A stretch of DNA of 64,000 bases from Streptomyces griseoflavus (GTDB lineage: Bacteria > Actinomycetota > Actinomycetes > Streptomycetales > Streptomycetaceae), in assembly GCF_014649995.1 (NCBI RefSeq), contig NZ_BMUC01000003.1, positions 399,606 to 463,605 on the forward strand, in the 5' to 3' direction. The position numbers and the translations under genes are program-made. Below the pieces are notes generated by a model. The model saw nothing but the letters and a program-made list of their open reading frames with translations, made no database searches and was not told the origin of the DNA. Shown here one piece after another: positions 34,060 to 41,676 of the stretch; within the stretch, counting starts at the first letter, position 1; the number at the start of each line of letters is the position of its first letter.

Positions 34060-34103
34060 TGCTACGAGATACCCCGTGCGAAATCTCGATTGTGCTACGA
34101 GAT
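34060..34103. promoter_or_regulatory. Candidate LysR binding region with repeated CGAGAT elements
   Basis: TGCTACGAGAT occurs twice (34060-34070, 34093-34103), 33 bp apart, and an inverted ATCTCG lies at 34083-34088. The pair 34083-34103 forms ATCTCG-N9-CGAGAT, a LysR-type palindrome; TAGCAT of the lysR promoter overlaps the first copy. Confidence 0.5.
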
Positions 34104-34126
34104 GGGCGTCCCGCATCGTTGCGTCC

Positions 34127-35092
34127 ATGAGCAGCGTCACCGCGACCACCACCACGCCGGTCCCGTCCGGCCCCGCCCCCGAAACCGGCCGTCCCCGCCT
34201 GGACTGGCGCCTGCGCTTCGGTGCGCTCTCCTTGATCTGGGGCTTCAGCTTCCTCCTCATCAAGGTCGGCACGCAGGGCTACGCCCCCTTCCAGGTCACC
34301 CTCGGCCGGCTGGCCTTCGGGACCGCCGTCCTCGCGGTCGCCATGGCGGTGCGCCGGGAGCGGCTGCCGCGCGGTGCGCGCACCTGGGGGCATCTCGCGG
34401 TCGCCGGGTTCCTGCTGAACGCCCTGCCGTTCTCCCTGTTCGCGTTCGCCGAGCTGACCATTCCGTCCACGCTGGCCGGCATCTGCAACGCGACCTCACC
34501 GCTGTGGGGCATGGCGCTGTCCCTGGTGGCGCTGTCCGAGGACCGGCCGACCCGGGTGCGGGTGGCGGGGCTGGGGCTGGGCTTCCTCGGGGTGCTGACC
34601 GTGCTGGGCGCCTGGCAGGGCTTCCAGGGCCTGGACGCCCGCGGCACCGCGCTGGCCCTGCTGGCCTCGCTGAGCTATCCCGTGGGCTGGATCTACGTCC
34701 GTCGCACCCTGGCGGGCAGCAGCCACTCGAATCTGTCCCTGACCGGCGGCCAGTTGCTGCTCGCGACGGTGCAACTGGCCGTGGTCACACCGATGTTCAC
34801 CACCCTCCCCGGCGACTTCGCGGTGGGCCCGCTGCTGGCGATCGCCGCCCTGGGCACGCTGGGCACGGGCCTCGCCGTCCTCATCCAGTACGGTCTGGTC
34901 GCCGAGGTCGGCCCGACGACCGGCCAGATGGTGACCTACTTCGTCCCGGTGATCGCCGCGGCGGCCGGGATCGTGCTCCTCGGCGAGACGCTGACCTGGT
35001 CGACACCGGTGGGCGCGGCGATAGTCCTGGCGGGAGCGGCACTCACCCAGGCCCGCCCGAAGCCCCGGACCCGCCCGAAGCGCCCGGCGTAG
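34127..35092 (+). CDS. EamA-family (drug/metabolite) transporter
   Basis: 321 aa, ten hydrophobic segments in two EamA repeats (about 25-165 and 175-310). 'LIWGFSFLLIKVGTQGY' and 'PSTLAGICNATSPLWGMALS' mark the first half and 'GETLTWSTPVGAAIVLAGAA' the end of the second. DMT exporters move amino acids or metabolites outward. It is divergent from a LysR gene, the usual arrangement for a regulated exporter. Confidence 0.9.
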   Translation: MSSVTATTTTPVPSGPAPETGRPRLDWRLRFGALSLIWGFSFLLIKVGTQGYAPFQVTLGRLAFGTAVLAVAMAVRRERLPRGARTWGHLAVAGFLLNALPFSLFAFAELTIPSTLAGICNATSPLWGMALSLVALSEDRPTRVRVAGLGLGFLGVLTVLGAWQGFQGLDARGTALALLASLSYPVGWIYVRRTLAGSSHSNLSLTGGQLLLATVQLAVVTPMFTTLPGDFAVGPLLAIAALGTLGTGLAVLIQYGLVAEVGPTTGQMVTYFVPVIAAAAGIVLLGETLTWSTPVGAAIVLAGAALTQARPKPRTRPKRPA

Positions 35093-35114
35093 CCACGCCG
35101 GACGCCGGACTGGC

Positions 35115-35249
35115 CTACGGCTCCTCGAGGAGCACGACGCGATCGGCCTCCACGTCGAAGCCGAGCACCGGCAGCGGGACGAGCGCCGGACCGCCCTCCG
35201 TGCCGGGCGGGCCGCCGGGGTCCCGGAGCCTCGTCCGCCCGTACCTCAG
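35115..35249 (-). CDS. Possible small protein overlapping the MocR stop codon
   Basis: A frame of 44 codons follows the MocR stop in another phase and has G or C at the third position in nearly all codons, the mark of real Streptomyces coding sequence. It reads '...RYGRTRLRDPGGPP' and ends 'VLGFDVEADRVVLLEEP'. No ATG, GTG or TTG opens it; the only candidate is a CTG at 35249 whose CTGA overlaps the MocR stop. It could be a small coupled protein, or the lost end of MocR after a frameshift. I do not recognise it. Confidence 0.3.
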   Translation of the reverse strand: MRYGRTRLRDPGGPPGTEGGPALVPLPVLGFDVEADRVVLLEEP

Positions 35250-36583
35250 GCGTACGTCCGCGCGGGCCCCCCGGCGGGGCCCAGCGCCGTGGCGACGGCC
35301 TCGGACAGGGGCTCGATCTCGTCCCCGGTGAGGGTGGAGACCGTGACGCGGATTCCCGGCGGCGCGTTCAGCCGGAAGCGGGCGCCCGGGGCCACCGCCC
35401 AGCCGGCGTGCAGCAGCCGGGCGACGGCGCCGGTCTCGTCCGGGACCGGCACCCACACGTTCATGCCGCTGGGCCCGTACGCCGCGACGCCGCGCCGGGC
35501 CAGCGCCCCGATCAGCGCGTCCCTGCGCCGCCCGTAGGACGCGGCGACGGCCGCCGGATCCACCGCGCCCTCGCTCCACAGCCGGGCCACGGCCCGCTGG
35601 ACGATCAGGCTGACCCAGCCCGGCCCGAGCCGCTGCCGGCCGCGCACCCGGTCGAGCGTGACCGTGTCCCCGGTGAGCACCGCGAGCCGCAGGTCGGGGC
35701 CGTACGCCTTGGCCGCCGAGCGCACGAAGGCCCAGCTCCGGGTGGTCCCGGCGAGGGGGTGGAGCGGGACGTCGACGATGTGGTGCCCGTGGTCGTCCTC
35801 GATCAGCAGTGTCTCCGGGTGAGCGGCGAGGACGGACCGTAGGACACGCGCGCGTGCGGCGCTCAGTGCGGCACCGGTCGGGTTCTGCGCGCGGTCGGTG
35901 ACGATCAGGGCCCGCGCACCGCCCGCCAGCGCCTCGCGGACGTCGTCGGGGAGCGGACCCTCCCCGTCGAGGCCCACGGGGACGGTCCGCAGCCCGAGCG
36001 CCGGGACCAGGTCGAGCAGACTCCCCCACCCGGGGTCCTCCACCGCGACCGCGTCCCCGGGCCTGAGATGCGCCGCGAGCACCCGCTCGATGGCGTCCAG
36101 TGCCCCGGAGGCGACGGCGACGGGCCCGTCGGGCACTCCGTCGGCGTCCAGCCCGGCCCGCGCCGCCCGCGCCAGCCCCGGCTCCACCGGCGCGTGCCCG
36201 TAGAGCACCGGCTCCCGGTCGCCCTGCGCGGCCGCCGCCGCGAACGCCCCGGCGAGCGCCGGCAGCAGCGCCGGGTCCGGGCTGCCCTCGGACAGGTCCC
36301 GCACACCCGGCGGCACCTCCACCCGCATGAGGTCGCGCGCCGTGGTGGCCGGCTTGGGCCGCACCCGGCTGCCTCTGCGGCCCGCCGTCTCGATGACCCC
36401 GCGTTCACGCAGGGTGCGGTACGCGGCCGCGACGGTGTTCGCGTTGACCCCGAGCCGCTCCGCCAACTCCCGCATCGGGGGCAGCGGTTCACCCGGACGC
36501 AGTTCTCCTTCACCCACCGCGCGCTCGATGCTCGCGGAAATCTCCGCTGCGCGCCGCCCACTGATCCGATACTCTCCTAGCAC
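35246..36583 (-). CDS. MocR-type GntR regulator with aminotransferase-fold domain
   Basis: 445 aa. A GntR winged helix at about 8-75 ('PPMRELAERLGVNANTVAAA' and 'YRTLRERGVIETAGRRGSRV') is joined to a fold-type I PLP domain. The PLP Lys lies in 'VRSAAKAYGPDLRLAVL', with 'RAQNPTGAAL' and 'LIEDDHGHHIVD' as substrate/PLP contacts. MocR proteins such as PdxR sense PLP or aminated compounds. GTG at 36583 has CATAAT 7 nt upstream (leaderless type). The divergent PNPOx-like and PaiB-like genes are probable targets. Confidence 0.9.
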   Translation of the reverse strand: MLGEYRISGRRAAEISASIERAVGEGELRPGEPLPPMRELAERLGVNANTVAAAYRTLRERGVIETAGRRGSRVRPKPATTARDLMRVEVPPGVRDLSEGSPDPALLPALAGAFAAAAAQGDREPVLYGHAPVEPGLARAARAGLDADGVPDGPVAVASGALDAIERVLAAHLRPGDAVAVEDPGWGSLLDLVPALGLRTVPVGLDGEGPLPDDVREALAGGARALIVTDRAQNPTGAALSAARARVLRSVLAAHPETLLIEDDHGHHIVDVPLHPLAGTTRSWAFVRSAAKAYGPDLRLAVLTGDTVTLDRVRGRQRLGPGWVSLIVQRAVARLWSEGAVDPAAVAASYGRRRDALIGALARRGVAAYGPSGMNVWVPVPDETGAVARLLHAGWAVAPGARFRLNAPPGIRVTVSTLTGDEIEPLSEAVATALGPAGGPARTYA

Positions 36584-36590
36584 AAAGACG

Positions 36591-36606
36591 ATTATGCACT
36601 AGTGCA
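36591..36606. promoter_or_regulatory. Palindrome and -10 box in the MocR/PNPOx divergent promoter
   Basis: TGCACTAGTGCA (36595-36606) is a perfect 12-bp palindrome. On the minus strand its last bases start the CATAAT -10 box of mocR (36591-36596). A MocR dimer bound there would block its own promoter and sits 12 bp before the ATG of the divergent PNPOx-like gene. Confidence 0.55.
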
Positions 36607-36618
36607 ATGGAGAGTGCC

Positions 36619-37311
36619 ATGCAGGGGACCCAGCCGCCGCAGCCGCGGCCCGCCGCCACCTACCCGCCCACCGAGCGCACCGTTCCCACCCGTTCCCCCG
36701 GCCGCGCCGCGTACGACAAGGAACTGGTGCACGCGATACTCGACGAGGGCTACGTCTGCCACCTCGGCTTCGTCCGGGACGGCGCGCCGGTGGTGCTGCC
36801 CACGCTGTACGGCCGGGTCGGCGAGGTGCTGTACGTCCACGGCTCGACCGGCTCACGTCCGCTGCGCGCGGCGGGCCGGGCCGGCTCGGGCCTGCCGGTC
36901 TGCCTGACCGTCACCCACGTCGACGCGCTGGTGCTGGCCCGCTCGGCCTTCCACCACTCGGTCAACTACCGCTCCGTGGTGGTGCACGGCCCGGCGTACG
37001 ACGTGACCGACCCCGAGGAGAAGCGGCGGGCGCTCGACGCCCTGGTCGACCATGTCGTACCGGGCCGGGCCGCCGACTCCCGGCCGGCCGACAGGAAGGA
37101 ACTGGCGGCCACCGCGGTGATCCGCCTCGACCTCACCGAGGTCTCCGCCAAGCTCCGCACCGGCGGCGTCAACGACGAACCCGAGGACCTGGGGCTGCCC
37201 CACTGGGCCGGCGTCGTCCCCCTGCGCAAGGGCTACGGCACCCCGCTCGCCGACCCCGCTCTGCACCCCGGCACCGCGGTCCCCGGCTACCTGGCGGCCC
37301 TGGGATGCTGA
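36619..37311 (+). CDS. Pyridoxamine 5'-phosphate oxidase family protein
   Basis: 230 aa. Split-barrel flavin fold: 'ILDEGYVCHLGFVRDGAPVV' then 'LPTLYGRVGEVLYVHGSTGS', the latter typical of the FMN-binding PF12900 (Pyridox_ox_2) group. A long C-terminal part follows ('FHHSVNYRSVVVHGPAYDVT'). It may act on flavin, nitro or B6-like compounds. I start it at the ATG at 36619 because GGAGAG lies 6 nt upstream; the ATG at 36607 lacks a site. The next gene overlaps its stop by 7 bp. Confidence 0.85.
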   Translation: MQGTQPPQPRPAATYPPTERTVPTRSPGRAAYDKELVHAILDEGYVCHLGFVRDGAPVVLPTLYGRVGEVLYVHGSTGSRPLRAAGRAGSGLPVCLTVTHVDALVLARSAFHHSVNYRSVVVHGPAYDVTDPEEKRRALDALVDHVVPGRAADSRPADRKELAATAVIRLDLTEVSAKLRTGGVNDEPEDLGLPHWAGVVPLRKGYGTPLADPALHPGTAVPGYLAALGC

Positions 37312-37934
37312 TCCACCCCTGGGACGCGCCCCGCGACGACGAGTGGCAGCGGTGGCTGACCGCGCACGACTTCGGGCAGCTCGCGGTGAACGGCCCGCCG
37401 GGCGAACCGCCGTTCGTCCAGCCGCTGCACTTCGCCTACGACGCCGGGCGCCGCGAGGCCGTCACCCACCTGGCCCGGCCGAACCCGCTCTGGCAGGCCG
37501 TCGAGGCGAACCCGCAGGTGCTGCTGAGCGTGGTCGACGACTACGTGTACGTGCCCGGTCCCTGGCAGGCCGAGCCCGGCACCCCGCCCGAGCACGGGGT
37601 TCCGACGAGTCTGTACGCCGCCGTGCAACTGCGGTGCCGCGCCCACGTCGTGGACGATCCGTCGGAGAAGGCCGCGCTGCTGAACCTCCAGACGGGCCAC
37701 TTCCAGCCGGAGGGCGGCTCGGCACCGGCGGCGGCCGGCGAGGCACCGTACGGCCGGCTGCTGTCCGGCATCCGCGGACTGAGGCTCGAAGTGACGGACG
37801 TACGGGCGAAGTTCAAGTACGCGGGCAAACGGTCGACGGCGGTCCGCGAACGGATCGCGGCCGGTCTCACGGAGCGGAACGGCGCGCGCGACCCCGAGGC
37901 CCGCGCGCACGTCCTGCGCCGGGAGCCGGCCTGA
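37305..37934 (+). CDS. FMN-binding negative transcriptional regulator (PaiB-like)
   Basis: 209 aa. PaiB-type split barrel: 'HDFGQLAVNGPPGEPPFVQP', 'NPLWQAVEANPQVLLSVVDD', 'YVPTSLYAAVQLR' (partly 'VPTSLYAAVQLR') and the closing 'KFKYAGKRS' stretch that PaiB uses for nucleotide contacts. PaiB of Bacillus represses sporulation and protease genes; here the protein is probably an FMN- or haem-binding oxidoreductase-like factor. ATG at 37305 overlaps the PNPOx gene stop by 7 bp, so they are one operon under MocR control. Confidence 0.85.
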   Translation: MLIHPWDAPRDDEWQRWLTAHDFGQLAVNGPPGEPPFVQPLHFAYDAGRREAVTHLARPNPLWQAVEANPQVLLSVVDDYVYVPGPWQAEPGTPPEHGVPTSLYAAVQLRCRAHVVDDPSEKAALLNLQTGHFQPEGGSAPAAAGEAPYGRLLSGIRGLRLEVTDVRAKFKYAGKRSTAVRERIAAGLTERNGARDPEARAHVLRREPA

Positions 37935-37938
37935 CGAA

Positions 37939-37970
37939 GGGCCCTCCGCCCTCCCCCTCCGGGAGGGCCC
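37939..37970. terminator. Hairpin between convergent genes
   Basis: GGGCCCTCC and GGAGGGCCC pair over 9 bp around a pyrimidine-rich 14-nt loop, between PaiB-like gene and the EamA gene at 37977. Confidence 0.6.
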
Positions 37971-37976
37971 CCGGGG

Positions 37977-38933
37977 TCACGCCGGCACGGCCGCCGGCTC
38001 CCCCTTCCCGGCCCGCGCACCCCGCGCCTCACCCACCGCGAGGCCCGCGACCGAGCCCAGCATCAGCAGGGTGCCCGCCAGGGTGGCCACCGTCAGCCGC
38101 TCGCCGAGCAGGGCCACGGCGAGCACCGCCGCGCTCACCGGCTCCAGCAGCATGATCACGGACACGGTGGCCGACCGTACGACGGCGGCACCGGCGAAGT
38201 AGAGGCCGTAGGCGAGCGCCGTCGGCACGGAGGCGACGTACGCCAGCAGGCAGAGCAGGACGCCGGGCGCGTCGGTGTGCGGCACCAGCCCCTCGAACGC
38301 GGCGAACGGCAACAGCACCAGACTGGTGACGGCGAAGGCCCCCACGGTCGTGCCGGAGGAGTCCACCGCGCCGCCGCGTCCCCACCAGCGGGTGAGCAGG
38401 GTCATCGCCGAGTACCCGGCCGCGGACACCAGGGCGAGCAGGACGCCCCAGGGATCGACGGTGGTGCCGCCGCCCCCGAGGACGAGCACCACGAGTCCGG
38501 CGAGCGCGCCCGCGACGGCGGCCAGTCCGCCGCGCCCCAGCCGCTCTCCCAGGGCCAGCCGGGCACCCAGTGCGATGAGTACCGGACCGGCGCCCAGGGT
38601 GACGACGGTGGCCACGGCCAGTCCCGTGGCCGAGACGGCCGCGAAGTAGGCGGTCTGGAAGACCGCGAGCCCGATCCCGGTGGCCCCGGCCCGCAGCGCC
38701 CGGCGGCCGCGCGGCTCGGGCGCGGCGGTCCGTGGGCGGCGGGACAGCGACCGGACGGCCAGCAGCAGGAGCAGCCCGAGGGCACAGCGCCAGAAGGAGA
38801 GGGCGACGGGGCCCATGTCGCTGGTCAGGTAGACCAGCGAGGCGGCCGCGCCCGCGGTGCCCCAGGCGGCACCGGCGACGATCAGATAGAGGAGGCCTCG
38901 CCCGACGGGCAGACCGGAGACGGCGTTCGACAC
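37977..38933 (-). CDS. EamA-family transporter
   Basis: 318 aa, ten hydrophobic segments, two EamA repeats. First repeat from '[20 protein letters not shown]', second from '[20 protein letters not shown]', ending '[18 protein letters not shown]' before a charged tail. It exports small metabolites by an unknown gradient. The GTG at 38933 is preferred (GGAGAG 5-6 nt upstream) to the GTG at 38954. The next gene upstream is another EamA transporter, from a different subgroup. Confidence 0.88.
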   Translation of the reverse strand: MSNAVSGLPVGRGLLYLIVAGAAWGTAGAAASLVYLTSDMGPVALSFWRCALGLLLLLAVRSLSRRPRTAAPEPRGRRALRAGATGIGLAVFQTAYFAAVSATGLAVATVVTLGAGPVLIALGARLALGERLGRGGLAAVAGALAGLVVLVLGGGGTTVDPWGVLLALVSAAGYSAMTLLTRWWGRGGAVDSSGTTVGAFAVTSLVLLPFAAFEGLVPHTDAPGVLLCLLAYVASVPTALAYGLYFAGAAVVRSATVSVIMLLEPVSAAVLAVALLGERLTVATLAGTLLMLGSVAGLAVGEARGARAGKGEPAAVPA

Positions 38934-39157
38934 GTGTTCTCTCCGCGGATACACGCGCCGCGCGCATCGGCGCGGGCGCGGAAGGTTCGGGAAGGACCCC
39001 GGATCAGGCCCGGCCGGGGCCGGAGCGGCGGGATCCTCGGACTCCGTCTGCGGGCAGCACCGTCACACCCGGCGACCTGCCGGGCGGGGTGTACCGGGGC
39101 CCGCGTCAGGCCGCGGGAGGCGGAAGAACCAGTGCGCGCGCGTGCATGCCCGGCACC

Positions 39158-40159
39158 CTAGGCGCTCCTTCCCGGCGTGGACAACTCCCGTTCGGGTCCG
39201 CCGCCCGCGACCGGCGTCCCGGAGCCCTTGGCGGGGGCCGACGACTGGGCGATGAAGGCGCCGGTGAGGACGACCGCGCCGCCCACGATCTGCGGCGCCG
39301 AGAGGTGCTCGCCGAGCAGGAACCAGGCGAGGACGGTGGCGATGACCGCCTCCAGGCAGGCCACGACACCGGCGACCTGCGGCGAGAGCCGGCGCACCGA
39401 CACCACCCCGGTGATGTACGCGGCGACCGTGGCGACGAGGACGATCCAGGCCAGCAGCACGAACGCGGCGACCGGGGTGCCGTCCATCTCCGCGCTGCCG
39501 GTGAGCACGGACCAGTCCATGGACCAGGGGCGGGCGACGACGGTCAGCACGGCGGCGCCGATCAGCAGCCCGTAGGCGATCACCCCGAGCGGGTCGGGTG
39601 CCTCCTCGCCCTCGCTGCCCTGGTCGGACAGGACGAAGTAGCCGACCTGGCAGCAGGCCGCGCCGAGGGCGAGCAGCAGCCCGAGGGCGTCGAAGCCGAG
39701 TCCCGCCCACACCTCCACGACGCAGGCGAGACCTCCCACCGCCAGGACCACCCCCACCGCGGCGGCCCGCGTCACGGGGCGCCGCTGCACGAACCGCACC
39801 CAGCCGAGCACCAGCGCGGGCGCCAGGTACTCGACCAGCAGGGCGACTCCGACCGGGATGCGGGAGATCGCGGCGAAGTAGCAGGCCTGGACGCCGGCCA
39901 CGGCGAAGAGGCCGAACCCGGCGAGCAGTCCCGGCCTGCGGCGCAGCAGTTCGCGGTGGCGCACCGCCAGCGGCAGCATGACGAGCGCCGCGCCCGCCAC
40001 CCGCAGCCAGACGACGTGCAGGGGGTCGAGGCCCGCCTCGATCAGCGGCTTGGCCGCGACGCCCGACCCTCCGAAGGCGAGGGCGGACAGCAGCGCGAGA
40101 CCGAGCCCGACGCCCTTCGTGCGGGGGCCCCGGGTGGTGACAGAGGTAGGCACCGGCAC
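39158..40159 (-). CDS. EamA-family transporter (RhtA-like)
   Basis: 333 aa, ten segments. It opens with 'GLGLALLSALAFGGSGVAAK' and carries 'GVALLVEYLAPALVLGWVRF', a signature of the RhtA/threonine-exporter-like group. The last segment ends in 'GGAVVLTGAFIAQSS' before a disordered tail. Start is uncertain: GTG at 40159, GTG at 40153, or an ATG at 40195, none with a convincing ribosome site. The 224 bp between this gene and the other EamA gene show nothing clear. Confidence 0.85.
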   Translation of the reverse strand: MPVPTSVTTRGPRTKGVGLGLALLSALAFGGSGVAAKPLIEAGLDPLHVVWLRVAGAALVMLPLAVRHRELLRRRPGLLAGFGLFAVAGVQACYFAAISRIPVGVALLVEYLAPALVLGWVRFVQRRPVTRAAAVGVVLAVGGLACVVEVWAGLGFDALGLLLALGAACCQVGYFVLSDQGSEGEEAPDPLGVIAYGLLIGAAVLTVVARPWSMDWSVLTGSAEMDGTPVAAFVLLAWIVLVATVAAYITGVVSVRRLSPQVAGVVACLEAVIATVLAWFLLGEHLSAPQIVGGAVVLTGAFIAQSSAPAKGSGTPVAGGGPERELSTPGRSA

Positions 40160-40205
40160 ATGATGACAGGCGTCGACAGGAGCGTCACCCCCCATGACAC
40201 CTGTC

Positions 40206-40739
40206 TCACCGGCTGGACGGCGTCTCGAGCCGGGCGAGCAGCTCCCCCGGGTCGATTCCGGCGCGCCCCAGCACCTCGACGGCGCGCGCCCGGGGTTCCG
40301 CGACGATCGCGGCGAGCAGGTCCGTACCGGAGGCCGGGCCGGTGGCGCCCCGGGCGGCGCGCTCACGGGCGCGCTCCATGCAGCCGGCGGCCAGCGGCGA
40401 GAAGCCCGCGTCGCCGGCCGGCACGGGAACACTGCCGGAGTCCTCGACCGCACCCTGCCAGCGCAGGCCGTAGCCGATGCTGCGCTGGACGAGATAACCG
40501 AGCAGCCGCGCCATCCGCGGCCCCTCGCCGAGGACGGCTCGCACCTCGGCGTCGTGTTCCAGCAGCGAGTGCAGGAGGTGGGCGGTGTCGATCTGCCGGT
40601 CCCCGTCCCGGACCGCCCTGCGGCGGGCCCCGGCGACGACCGCCGCCAGCTCGTCAGTGAGCCCGGCATCGGGGTCCGGGCGCGGGACGCCCTGCTCCGG
40701 GAGCTCGTGGCCCTGCTGCCGGGGGATACGGGGTTGCAC
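40206..40739 (-). CDS. Stand-alone Clp N-domain protein
   Basis: 177 aa: a basic disordered start of about 25 residues followed by two Clp-N helical repeats. The first is 'TDELAAVVAGARRRAVRDGD' with 'DTAHLLHSLLEHDAEVRAVL', the second ends 'GTDLLAAIVAEPRARAVEVL'. There is no AAA domain, so it may act as a substrate-binding adaptor or antagonist for ClpC. GGGG just before the GTG at 40739 supports this start. It runs in the same direction as the EamA gene it precedes by 46 bp. Confidence 0.82.
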   Translation of the reverse strand: MQPRIPRQQGHELPEQGVPRPDPDAGLTDELAAVVAGARRRAVRDGDRQIDTAHLLHSLLEHDAEVRAVLGEGPRMARLLGYLVQRSIGYGLRWQGAVEDSGSVPVPAGDAGFSPLAAGCMERARERAARGATGPASGTDLLAAIVAEPRARAVEVLGRAGIDPGELLARLETPSSR

Positions 40740-40828
40740 ATCCCCCACCCCATCAGTCCCGCGGGCCCGGGGCATCCCCGGCGGGAAGCATCTTGGCGTC
40801 CCACGGGAAGTGGAGGTCCCGGGCGGAA

Positions 40829-40850
40829 ATCTCCTCCCTGCGGAGGAGAT
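40829..40850 (-). terminator. Small perfect hairpin before the Clp-N gene
   Basis: ATCTCCTCC and GGAGGAGAT form a 9-bp stem with a 4-nt loop; on the minus strand TTTCC follows the second arm. It is the second hairpin after the padR stop and may finish termination, or hide a ribosome-site-like GGAGGA. Confidence 0.4.
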
Positions 40851-40864
40851 CAGGGCGTTTCACG

Positions 40865-40900
40865 CCGAGGGGCGCGCGCCGGTTCGCGCGCGCCCCTCGG
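40865..40900 (-). terminator. Hairpin terminator of the padR gene
   Basis: CCGAGGGGCGCGCGC pairs perfectly with its complement (15 bp, 6-nt loop) starting 14 bp after the padR stop codon. Confidence 0.7.
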
Positions 40901-40914
40901 TGTCGCCTGCCCGG

Positions 40915-41550
40915 TCAGTCCTCGTCGGCGAGGATCAGGTACAGCTTCTTGCGGGCGTCGTTGATGACGGCGAGGGCCTTCTCGCGCTGGCCCTTGCTGC
41001 CGGTCTTCCAGACCTGCCCGAAGGCTTCCATCAGCCCGAAACCGGCCTGCCGGATCTCGCTCAGCGCCTCCCAGTCGACCCCGCGCGAGGCCTCCTCCCA
41101 GGGAGCCTCGGGGCCCTCCTCGGCCGCCGTGCGGCCCGCGCCGGTGAGGGAGAACAGCTTCTTGCCGCCCTCGGACTCACTGACGATCAGGCCCTCGTCC
41201 TCCAGGAGCTGGAGGGTGGGGTACACCGATCCGGGGCTGGGCTTCCACGCCCCGCCGCTGCGCTCGGCGATCTCCTGGATCATCTCGTAGCCGTGCATGG
41301 GGCGGTCCTTCAGCAGGGCGAGGATCGACGCCCGTACGTCACCGCGCCGGGCCCTTCCCCTCGGTCCTCCGCGTCCGCGCCCGCCGCCCCAGGGGCCACC
41401 GTGACCGAATCCCGGACCGAACGGGCCGCCGGGACCGCCCGGACCCCCGGGGCCGAAGGGCCCGAAGGCCGCGCGCGGCCGGTCGAAGTCGCCCCGGCCG
41501 CCCCGCCGGCCGCCGTGACCGTGTCCGTGCTCGTAGCCATGGGTACGCAC
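40915..41550 (-). CDS. PadR-family regulator with Gly/Pro-rich N-terminal tail
   Basis: 211 aa. The first 70 residues are low-complexity: His/Gly, then repeated GPGGPGG and GGGRGRGG with basic residues, probably disordered and DNA- or RNA-friendly. The PadR winged helix follows ('VRASILALLKDRPMHGYEMI' and 'PSPGSVYPTLQLLEDEGLI') and then a coiled-coil-like C terminus. GTG at 41550 has AGGGAG 8 nt upstream. A CGATATATCG palindrome lies 44 bp before it. PadR proteins usually control their own gene and an exporter or catabolic gene; no such partner abuts here. Confidence 0.87.
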   Translation of the reverse strand: MRTHGYEHGHGHGGRRGGRGDFDRPRAAFGPFGPGGPGGPGGPFGPGFGHGGPWGGGRGRGGPRGRARRGDVRASILALLKDRPMHGYEMIQEIAERSGGAWKPSPGSVYPTLQLLEDEGLIVSESEGGKKLFSLTGAGRTAAEEGPEAPWEEASRGVDWEALSEIRQAGFGLMEAFGQVWKTGSKGQREKALAVINDARKKLYLILADED

Positions 41551-41593
41551 CGCGACCACTCCCTTCCCTCATTGATCTGTCGCGATGCTTCAA

Positions 41594-41603
41594 CGATATA
41601 TCG
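41594..41603. promoter_or_regulatory. Candidate PadR operator
   Basis: CGATATATCG, a perfect 10-bp palindrome within ACGATATATCGGT, sits between the divergent padR and phzF-like genes. AT-rich sites like this are typical PadR targets. Confidence 0.5.
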
Positions 41604-41676
41604 GTAACACTCTTCCGGCAACCCTTCGCCGATCGGGATTCGTCCGCGATGTCGCCCGGCCCGTACGGTCGGCACC

